NCBI GenBank assembly: GCA_031769625.1 | Contig: JAUIMM010001409.1 | Span: forward strand, 186,001-250,000 | DNA from: Taudactylus pleione | Lineage: Eukaryota; Chordata; Amphibia; Anura; Myobatrachidae | DNA: 64,000 nt | Direction: 5' to 3' | Shown: piece by piece, positions 49,986 through 61,736 of the stretch | Layout: the number at the start of each line of letters is the position of its first letter | Position numbering within the stretch: position 1 is the stretch's first letter | Notes under the pieces: generated by a model | What the model was told of the DNA's origin: nothing | Seen by the model: the letters and a program-made list of their open reading frames with translations, nothing else | Database searches by the model: none | Made by a program: the position numbers and the translations under genes

Positions 49986-52900
49986 GATGGATGTATATAC
50001 AGGATGCAGTAACAGTGATTCCTATACAATGCGATATATAGATGATGTGTATACAGGATGCAGTAACAGTGATTACTATACAGTTTGATATATGGATGAT
50101 GTGTATACAGGATGCAGTAACAGTGATTACTATACAGTGTGATATATGGATGATGTGTATACAGGATGCAATAACAGTGATTACTATACTGTGTGATATA
50201 TGGATGATGTATATACAGGATGCAGTAACAGTGATTACTATACAGTGTGATATATAGATGATGTATATACAGGATGCAGTAACAGTGATTACTATATAGT
50301 GTGATATATAGATGATGTATATACAGGATGCAGTAACAGTGATTACTATACAGTGTGATATATGGATGATGTATATACAGGATGCAGTAACAGTGATTAC
50401 TATACAGTGTGATATATGGATGATGTATATACAGGATGCAGTAACAGTGATTACTATACAGTGTGATATATGGATGATGTATATACAGGATGCAGTAACA
50501 GTGATTACTATACTGTGTGATATATAGATGATGTATATACAGGATGCAGTAACAGTGATTACTATACAGTGTGATATATAGATGATGTGTATACAGGATG
50601 CAGTAACAGTGATTCCTATACAATGCGATATATAGATGATGTGTATACAGGATGCAGTAACAGTGATTACTATACAGTGTGATATATGGATGATGTATAT
50701 ACAGGATGCAGTAACAGTGATTACTATACAGTGTGATATATGGATGATGTATGTACAGGATGCAGTAACAGTGATTACTATACAGTGTGATATATAGATG
50801 ATGTATATACAGGATGCAGTAACAGTGATTACTATACAGTGTGATATATGGATGATGTATATACAGGATGCAGTAACAGTGATTACTATACTGTGTGATA
50901 TATAGATGATGTATATACAGGATGCAGTAACAGTGATTACTATACAGTGTGATATATGGATGATGTATATACAGGATGCAGTAACAGTGATTACTATACA
51001 GTGTGATATATGGATGATGTATATACAGGATGCAGTAACAGTGATTACTGTACAGTGTGATATATGGATGATGTATATACAGGATGCAGTAACAGTGATT
51101 ACTATACTGTGTGATATATAGATGATGTATATACAGGATGCAGTAACAGTGATTACTATACAGTGTGATATATGGATGATGTATATACAGGATGCAGTAA
51201 CAGTGATTACTATACAGTGTGATATATAGATGATGTATATACAGGATGCAGTAACAGTGATTACTATACAGTGTGATATATGGATGATGTATATACAGGA
51301 TGCAGTAACAGTTATTACTATACAGTGTGATATATAGATGATGTATATACAGGATGCAGTAACAGTGATTACTATACAGTGTGATATATGGATGATGTAT
51401 ATACAGGATGCAGTAACAGTTATTACTATACAGTGTGATATATAGATGATGTATATACAGGATGCAGTAACAGTGATTACTATACAGTGTGATATATGGA
51501 TGATGTATATACAGGATGCAGTAACAGTGATTACTATACAGTGAGATATATGGATGATGTATATACAGGATGCAGTAACAGTGATTACTATACAGTGTGA
51601 TATATGGATGATATATATACAGGATGCAGTAACAGTGATTACTATACAGTGTGATATATGGATGATGTATATACAGGATGCAGTAACAGTGACTACTATA
51701 CAGTGTGATATATGGATGATGTATATACAGGATGCAGTAACAGTGATTACTATACTGTGTGATTTATAGATGATGTATATACAGGATGCAGTAACAGTGA
51801 TTACTATACAGTGTGATATATGGATGATGTATATACAGGATGCAGTAACAGTGATTACTATACAGTGTGATATATTGATGATGTATATACAGGATGCAGT
51901 AACAGTGATTACTATACATTGTGATATATGGATGATGTATATACAGGATGCAGTAACAGTGATTACTATACAGTGTGATATATGGATGATGTATATACAG
52001 GATGCAGTAACAGGAATTACTATACAGTGTGATATATGGATGATATATATACAGGATGCAGTAACAGTGATTACTATACTGTGTGATATATGATGTATAT
52101 ACAGGATACAATAACAATGATTCCTATACAGTGTGATATATAGATGATGTATATACAGGATGCAGTAACAGTGATTACTATACTGTGTGATATATAGATG
52201 ATGTATATACAGGATGCAGTAACAGTGATTACTATACTGTGTGATATATAGATGATGTATATACAGGATGCAGTAACAGTGATTACTATACTGTGTGATA
52301 TATAGATGATGTATATACAGGATGCAGTAACAGTGATTACTATACAGTGTGATATATGGATGATGTATATACAGGATGCAGTAACAGTGATTACTATACT
52401 GTGTGATATATAGATGATGTATATACAGGATGCAGTAACAGTGATTACTATACTGTGTGATATATAGATGATGTATATACAGGATGCAGTAACAGTGATT
52501 ACTATACTGTGTGATATATGGATGATGTATATACAGGATGCAGTAACAGTGATTACTATACAGTGTGATATTTGGATGATGTATATACAGGATGCAGTAA
52601 CAGTGATTACTATACAGTGTGATATATTGATGATGTATATACAGGATGCAGTAACAGTGATTACTATACTGTGTGATATATAGATGATGTATATACAGGA
52701 TGCAGTAACAGTGATTACTATACAGTGTGATATATGGATGATGTATATACAGGATGCAGTAACAGTGATTACTATACTGTGTGATATATGGATGATGTAT
52801 ATACAGGATGCAGTAACAGTGATTACTATACAGTGTGATATATGGATGATGTGTATACAGGATGCAGTAACAGTGATTACTGTACAGTGTGATATATGGA

Positions 52901-55900
52901 TGATGTATATACAGGATGCAGTAACAGTGATTACTATACAGTGTGATATATAGATGATGTATATACAGGATGCAGTAACAGTGATTACTATACAGTGTGA
53001 TATATGGATGATGTATATACAGGATGCAGTAACAGTGATTACTATACAGTGTGATATATGGATGATGTATATACAGGATGCAGTAACAGTGATTACTATA
53101 CAGTGTGATATATAGATGATGTATATACAGGATGCAGTAACAGTGATTACTATACAATGTGATATATGGATGATGTATATACAGGATGCAGTAACAGTGA
53201 TTCCTATACAGTGTAATATATAGATGATGTACATACAGGATGCAGTAACAGTGATTCCTATACAGTGTGATATATAGATGATGTATATACAGGATGCAGT
53301 AACAGTGAATCCTATACAATGCGATATATAGATGATGTATATACAGGATGCAGTAACAGTAATTCCTATACAGTGTGACATTTGGATGATGTATATACAG
53401 GATGCAGTAACAGTGATTACTATACAGTGTGATATATAGATGATGTATATACAGGATGCAGTAACAGTGATTACTATACAGTGTGATATTTGGATGATGT
53501 ATATACAGGATGCAGTAACAGTGATTACTATACTGTGTGATATATAGATGATGTATATACAGGATGCAGTAACAGTGATTACTATACAGTGTGATATATA
53601 GATGATGTATATACAGGATGCAGTAACAGTGATTACTATACAGTGTGATATTTGGATGATGTATATACAGGATGCAGTAACAGTGATTACTATACAGTGT
53701 GATATTTGGATGATGTATATACAGGATGCTGTAACAGTGATTACTATACAGTGTGATATATGGATGATGTATATACAGGATGCAGTAACAGTGATTACTA
53801 TACAGTGTGATATATTGATGATGTATATACAGGATGCAGTAACAGTGATTACTATACAGTGTGATATATGGATGATGTATATACAGGATGCAGTAACAGT
53901 GATTACTATACTGTGTGATATATGGATGATGTATATACAGGATGCAGTAACAGTATTTACTATACTGTGTGATATATGGACGATGTATATACAGGATGCA
54001 GTAACAGTGATTACTATACAGTGTGATATATAGATGATGTATATACAGGATGCAGTAACAGTTATTACTATACAGTGTGATATATAGATGATGTATATAC
54101 AGGATGCAGTAACAGTGCATTGCTATACAGTGTGATATATAGATGATGTATATACAGGATGCAGTAACAGTGATTACTATACAGTGTGATATATGGATGA
54201 TGTATATACAGGATGCAGTGACAGTATTTACTATACTGTGTGATATATAGATGATGTATATACAGGATGCAGTAACAGTGATTACTATACTGTGTGATAT
54301 ATAGATGATGTATATACAGGATGCAGTAACAGTGATTACTATACAGTGTGATATTTGGATGATGTATATACAGGATGCAGTGACAGTATTTACTATACTG
54401 TGTGATATATGGATGATGTATATACAGGATGCAGTAACAGTGATTACTATACAGTGTGATATATGGATGATGTATATACAGGATGCAGTAACAGTGATTA
54501 CTATACAGTGTGATATATGGATGATGTATATACAGGATGCAGTAACAGTGATTACTATACTGTGTGATATATGGATGATGTATATACAGGATGCAGTAAC
54601 AGTATTTACTATACTGTGTGATATATGGATGATGTATATACAGGATGCAGTAACAGTTATTACTATACAGTGTGATATATAGATGATGTATATACAGGAT
54701 GCAGTAACAGTGCATTGCTATACAGTGTGATATATAGATGATGTATATACAGGATGCAGTAACAGTGATTACTATACAGTGTGATATATAGATGATGTAT
54801 ATACAGGATGCAGTAACAGTGATTACTATACAGTGCGATATATGGATGATGTATATACAGGATGCAGTAACAGTGATTACTATACAGTGTGATATTTGGA
54901 TGATGTATATACAGGATGCAGTAACAGTGATTACTATACTGTGCGATATATAGATGATGTATATACAGGATGCAGTAACAGTGATTACTATACAGTGTGA
55001 TATTTGGATGATGTATATACAGGATGCAGTAACAGTGATTACTATACAGTGTGATATTTGGATGATGTATATACAGGATGCAGTAACAGTGATTACTATA
55101 CAGTGTGATATATAGATGATGTATATACAGGATGCAGTAACAGTGATTACTATACAGTGTGATATTTGGATGATGTATATACAGGATGCAGTAACAGTGA
55201 TTACTATACTGTGTGATATATAGATGATGTATATACAGGATGCAGTAACAGTGATTACTATACAGTGTGATATTTGGATGATGTATATACAGGATGCAGT
55301 AACAGTGATTACTATACAGTGTGATATATTGATGATGTATATACAGGATGCAGTAACAGTGATTACTATACTGTGTGATATATGGATGATGTATATACAG
55401 GATGCAGTAACAGTGATTACTATACTGTGTGATATATGGATGATGTATATACAGGATGCAGTAACAGTATTTACTATACAGTGTGATATTTGGATGATGT
55501 ATATACAGGATGCAGTAACAGTGATTACTATACTGTGTGATATATAGATGATGTATATACAGGATGCAGTAACAGTGATTACTATACAGTGTGATATTTG
55601 GATGATGTATATACAGGATGCAGTAACAGTGATTACTATACAGTGTGATATATGGATGATGTATATACAGGATGCAGTAACAGTATTTACTATACAGTGT
55701 GATATTTGGATGATGTATATACAGGATGCAGTAACAGTGATTACTATACTGTGCGATATATAGTGGATGTATATACAGGATGCAGTAACAGTGATTACTA
55801 TACAGTGTGATATATGGATGATGTATATACAGGATGCAGTAACAGTGATTACTATACTGTGTGATATATGGATGATGTATATACAGGATGCAGTAACAGT

Positions 55901-56950
55901 GATTACTATACAGTGTGATATATGGATGATATATATACAGGATGCAGTAACAGTGATTACTATACAGTGTGATATATGGATGATGTATATACAGGATGCA
56001 GTAACAGTGATTACTATACTGTGTGATATATAGATGATGTATATAGAGGATGCAGTAACAGTGATTACTATACAGTGTGATATATGGATGATGTATATAC
56101 AGGATGCAGTAACAGTGATTACTATACAGTGTGATATATAGATGATGTATATACAGGATGCAGTAACAGTGATTACTATACAGTGTGATATATGGATGAT
56201 GTATATACAGGATGCAGTAACAGTGATTACTATACAGTGTGATATATGGATGATATATATACAGGATGCAGTAACAGTGATTACTATACAGTGTGATATA
56301 TGGATGATATATATACAGGATGCAGTAACAGTGATTACTATACAGTGTGATATATAGATGATGTATATACAGGATGCAGTAACAGTGATTACTATACAGT
56401 GTGATATATAGATGATGTATGTACAGGATGCAGTAACAGTGATTACTATACAGTGTGATATATGGATGATGTATATACAGGATGCAGTAACAGTGATTAC
56501 TATACGGTGTGATATATAGATGATGTATATACAGGATGCAGTAACAGTGATTACTATACAGTGTGATATATGGATGATGTATATACAGGATGCAGTAATA
56601 GTGCATTGCTATACAGTGTGATATATAGATGATGTATATACAGGATGCAGTAACAGTGCATTGCTATACAGTGTGATATATGGATGATGTATATACAGGA
56701 TGCAGTAACAGTGATTACTATACAGTGTGATATATGGATGATGTATATACAGGATGCAGTAACAGTGATTACTGTACATTTTGATATATAGATATGTATA
56801 TACAGGATGCAGTAACAGTGATTACTATACAGTGTGATATATAGATGATGTATAATCAGGATGCAATAACAGTGATTACTATACAGTGTGATATATAGAT
56901 GTATTTAGAGGATGCAGTAACAGTGATTACTATACAGTGATATATAGATG
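49986..56950. repeat. 54-bp minisatellite, about 129 copies (7 kb)
   Basis: The unit is 'atatacaggatgcag', 'taacagtgattactatac' and 'agtgtgatatatggatgatgt', period 54. Variation is mostly single substitutions: tatagatg/tatggatg/tttggatg, actgtgtg/acagtgtg. The variant 'cagtgcattgctatac' recurs near 54117, 54712, 56603 and 56657; the first two are 595 bp apart (11 units plus 1). The minus strand is open for 1381 codons (49975-54120) because one frame of the unit lacks a stop. This is not a protein gene. Confidence 0.97.
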
Positions 56951-58120
56951 ACACACAGGGAATAGGTAAAATAATAAGACAGTTGGGAAGATACAGACAT
57001 CTATATACAGTAAATATTGCATTGTGCAGCCATTAGCCTGTAATACAGCTTATTTCCTTCTTGGAACAGACTCCTATAAACTCTGCATGGCACCTAGTGG
57101 AATACTCTAGTACCTTTTATGAATAATATCTGTAAGTTACTTTAGAGATATTGATGGGAATTTGCTTCTCCCGATACTCTGTAACACTGACCATGTTGGA
57201 TCGATGGTGCGTTAATATGGTCATTGCGCTGCCAGGGAAGGCGCTGAAGGTCATCTTCGTGCTCCTCAGACCAGGACTGAGCTCTCGTGGCAGTGTGTAT
57301 GGGGGACTGTCATCACAAAGTCTGGACCATGGGAAGCACCTGGTGCCTAAAACATCTGTGTAGCCACTGGCAGTAACTGGGTTCTGGCCAGTAATCGTAG
57401 GACCAACAGACTACCAAGACATTGCTGCCCAGCCATCACAGATCCAGTTGTATGTTGCAGAGCTGGAATCAACGTTCCGATTACTGGCTCCCCGACTTGA
57501 TGTAGGGATCACACGATGGATTACTTATCGGACTAGATTACATCTTTACAAGCATCAGATGTCCAGGGTTTATTTTTTTCTTGCTTTTTAGAGTTATTGT
57601 CAGTAATCATGGATTTGGCAATTGCGGCTCTGCCAGGGATATTGGATTTGTGAAGCTCCCCATGGACTGTTTTGTGGAAATTGGGTCTTCAAGATGAACA
57701 TAGAGATCTGCTGTCCTATTGGCTACATTAGTTTTATAATCTTCACACACAATCCTCCATGATGCTTGGCCCTGTCGTTCGCTTACTTTTGGTTTCAGCT
57801 GCTGTTCCTCTCAGCTGGTGGCATCCTCACATGATCTTTTTGTGCTGTTACATAACGTTGGAACCAGTTGTTCTGGATATAGTATGTTTGTCACAGATAC
57901 TCCAGCTATTCACGTGCAAACTATCTCCCACATTGGAAATCTGACATGTCTCCCATTGCTTCCACATGACCTGTAACTTATCACTATCTATAATATGGTG
58001 ACACCAGAACTTCACGGCATAAAGAAACAAGGGAACGTCAACAGATTGGCACAACAAATGTTCCTGCAGTGTTACCACCAGAATCACTCACCGTATTGTC
58101 TACTCATGTATTATGTGCAC
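56951..58120. other. 1.17-kb non-repetitive block inside 54-bp array
   Basis: This block separates two parts of the same array. It contains no tandem repeat and no clear inverted ends. Short open frames of 60-80 residues exist on both strands (57151-57363, 57759-57944, and 57848-58087 on the minus strand), but none shows a domain I recognise. It could be an old transposon interior, a retained unique locus between two arrays, or a host exon-poor fragment. The units next to both borders are degraded. Confidence 0.55.
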
Positions 58121-60248
58121 CTCGATTATACAGGATGTAGTAACAGCGATTCCTATACAGTGTGATATATAGATGATGTATATACAGGATGCAGTAACAG
58201 TGATTACTATACAGTGTAATATAAAGATGATGTATATACAGGATGCAGTAACAGTGATTACTATGCAGTGTGATATATGGATGATGTTTATACAGGATAC
58301 AGTAATAGTAATTGCTATACAGTGAGATATATGGATGATGTATATACAGGATGCAGTAACAGTGATTACTATACAGTGTGATATATGGATGATGTATATA
58401 CAGGATGCAGTAACAGTGATTACTATACAGTGTGATATATGGATGATGTATATACAGGATGCAGTAACAGTGATTACTATACAGTGTGATATATGGATGA
58501 TGTATATACAGGATGCAGTAACAGTGATTACTATACAGTGTGATATATAGATGATGTATATACAGGATGCAGTAACAGTGATTACTATACAGTGTGATAT
58601 ATAGATGATGTATATACAGGATGCAGTAACAGTGATTACTATACAGTGTGATATATAGATGATGTATATACAGGATGCAGTAACAGTTATTACTATACAG
58701 TGTGATATATGGATGATGTATATACAGGATGCAGTAACAGTGATTAGTATACAGTGTGATATATTGATGATGTATATACAGGATGCAGTAACAGTTATTA
58801 CTATACAGTGTGATATATAGATGATGTATATACAGGATGCAGTAACAGTGATTACTATACAGTGTGATATATAGATGATGTATATATAGGATGCAGTAAC
58901 AGTGATTACTATACAGTGTGATATATGGATGATGTATATACAGGATGCAGTAAAAGGGATTACTATACAGTGTGATATATGGATGATGTATATACAGGAT
59001 GCAGTAACAGTAATTACTATACTGTGTGATATATAGATGATGTATATACAGGATGCAGTAACAGTGATTACTATAAAGTGTGATATACAGATGATGTATA
59101 TACAGGATGCAGTAACAGTGATTACTATACAGTGTGATATATAGATGATATATTTACAGGATGCAGTAACAGTGATTACTATACAGTGTGATATATAGAT
59201 GATGTATATACAGGATGCAGTAACAGTGATTACTATACTGTGTGATATATAGATGATGTATATACAGGATGCAGTAACAGTGATTACTATAAAGTGTGAT
59301 ATATAGATGATGTATATACAGGATGCAGTAACAGTGATTACTATACAGTGTGATATACAGATTATGTATATACAGGATGCAGTAACAGTGATTACTATAC
59401 AGTGTGATATATGGATGATGTATATACAGGATGCAGTAAAAGTGATTACTATACAGTGTGATATATAGATGATATATAGATGATGTATATACAGGATGCA
59501 GTAACAGTGATTACTATACAGTGTGATATATAGATGATGTATATACAGGATGCAGTAACAGTGATTACTATACAGTGTGATATATAGATGATGTATATAC
59601 AGGATGCAGTAACAGTGATTACTATACAGTGTGATATATGGATGATGTGTATACAGGATGCAGTAACAGTGATTACTATATAGTGTGATATATAGATGAT
59701 GTATATACAGGATGCAGTAACAGGAATTACTATACAGTGTGATATATAGATGATGTATATACAGGATGCAGTAACAGTGATTACTATACAGTGTGATATA
59801 TGGATGATGTATATACAGGATGCAGTAAAAGTGATTACTATACAGTGTGATATATAGATGATATATAGATGATGTATATACAGGATGCAGTAACAGTGAT
59901 TACTATACAGTGTGATATATGGATGTGTATACAGGATGAAGTAACAGTGATTAGTATAGAGTGTAATATATGGATGATGTATATATAAGATGCAGTACTA
60001 TATAGTGTGATTTATGGATGGTGTATATACAGGATGCAGTAACAGTGATTACTATACAGTGTGATATATAGATGATGTATATACAGGATGCAGTAACAGT
60101 GATTACTGTACAGTGTGATATATGGATGATGTATATACAGGATGCAGTAATAGTCATTGCTATACAGTGTGATATATGGATGATGTGTATACAGGATGCA
60201 GTAACAGTGATTACTATAGAGTGTAAAATATAGATGATGTATATCTAC
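58121..60248. repeat. 54-bp minisatellite, second block, about 39 copies
   Basis: The same unit as at 49986-56950 resumes, first in degraded form ('acaggatgtagtaacagcga') and then regular. A local duplication 'gatgatatatagatgatgta' occurs near 59467 and 59858. Toward 59940-60248 the units decay again before the switch to the 36-bp array. Confidence 0.95.
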
Positions 60249-61362
60249 TGTATGTATACCAGGAGAGAACAGTAGTATATGTGTCTGGGTTACACCAGGA
60301 GAGAACAGTAGTATATGTGTCTGGGTTACACCAGGAGAGAACAGTAGTATATGTGCCTGGGTTATACCAGGACAGAACAGTAATGTATGTACCTGGGTTA
60401 CACCAGGAGAGAACAGTAGTGTATGTGTCTGGGTTACACCAGGAGAGAACAGTAGTATATGTGCCTGGGTTACACCAGGAGAGAACAGTAGTATATGTGC
60501 CTGGGTTACACCAGGAGAGAACAGTAGTGTATGTGTCTGGGTTACACCAGGAGAGAACAGTAGTATATGTGCCTGGGTTACACCAGGAGAGAACAGTAAT
60601 ATATGTGTCTGGGTTACACCAGGAGAGAAGAGTAGTATATGTGCCTGGGTTACACCAGGAGAGAGCAGTAATATATGTGTCTGGGTTACACCAAGATAGA
60701 ACAGTAGTATATGTGCCTGGGTTACACCAGGAGAGAACAGTAGTATATGTGCCTGGGTTATACCAGGAGAGAACAGTAGTATATGTGCCTGGGTTACACC
60801 AGGAGAGAACAGTAGTATATGTGCCTGGGTTACACCGGGAGAGAACAGTAGTATATGTGCCTGGGTTACACCAGGAGAGAGCAGTAGTATATGTGCCTGG
60901 GTTACACCAGGAGAGAACAGTAGTGTATGTGCCTGGGTTACACCAGGAGAGAGCAGTAGTATATGTACCTGGGTTACACCAGGAGAGAACAGTAGTATAT
61001 GTGCCTGGGTTACACCAGGAGAGAACAGTAGTATATGAGCCTGGGTTACACCAGGATAGAACAGTAGTAGATGTGCCTGGGTTACACCAGGAGAGAACAG
61101 TAGTATATGCGCCTGGGTTACACCAGGAGAGAACAGTAGTATATGTGCCTGGGTTACACCAGGAGAGAACAGTAGTATATGCGCCTGGGTTACACCAGGA
61201 GAGAACAGTAGTATATGTGCCTGAGTTACACCAGGAGAGAACAGTAGTATATGCGCCTGGGTTACACCATGAGAGAGAACAGTAGTATATGCGCCTGGGT
61301 TACACTAGGAGAGAACAGTAGTATATGCGCCTGGGTTACACCAGGAGAGAACAGTAGTATAT
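60249..61362. repeat. 36-bp minisatellite, first block, about 31 copies
   Basis: The unit is 'agaacagtagtatatg', 'tgcctgggttacaccagg' and aga, period 36. Variants are tgtct/tgcct/cgcct, agcagt/aacagt and caccggg/caccagg. Because 36 is a multiple of 3 the + strand stays open for over 300 codons. The array abuts the 54-bp array. Confidence 0.96.
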
Positions 61363-61736
61363 CATACTTGCCGACAATCAGTTCCCTCCTTCCGGGAGGG
61401 AGCTGATTGGCGGCTAACAGCGGGGGCGTGCCCGGCCATGATGTCACATTTGCGGCGGAGCCTGGGGTGGAGCTGCGTGATCGCATCATCGTAGCCCCGC
61501 CCCCTCTTCACAATGCCATTATTTTTGGCATTGTGGAGGTGGGGGCGGGGCCACGATGACGCGATTCAGCGCGAATCGCGTCACCGCCCCCCCGCTGCGG
61601 GATTTTTTAGTTTATTCTGGGGGGTGGTCGAGAGGGTTACCGGCTGCCGGTAGGCTTGCCTGCCTTTCCGGGGGGCCGGGAGCGGCACGCGAAAATTGGG
61701 AGGCTCCTGGCCAAATCGGGAGGGTAGGCAAGCCTG
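61363..61736. mobile_element. hAT-like MITE in the 36-bp array, 374 bp
   Basis: The array sequence tagtatat at 61355-61362 is repeated at 61737-61744, and removing the insert and one copy restores a normal 36-bp unit. The ends are 'catacttgcc' and, on the reverse strand, 'caggcttgcc', an imperfect 10-bp inverted repeat. 'ctccttccgggaggga' near 61387 and 'ggaggctcctggccaaa' near 61700 are internal hairpin-like parts. The insert is G+C-rich, unlike the array. The 8-bp duplication and CA...TG ends point to hAT. It has no transposase. Confidence 0.82.

Noticed and set aside
49975..54120. Minus-strand open frame of 1381 codons with an 18-residue repeat
   Set aside because: It is a direct translation of the 54-bp tandem repeat. 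Other frames on both strands are also open for long stretches, there is no non-repeat domain, and the repeated words change to another frame midway where a one-base indel occurs.
57848..58087. 79-residue minus-strand frame as a transposase fragment
   Set aside because: I recognise no catalytic motif or family, so it is described only as part of an unidentified block.
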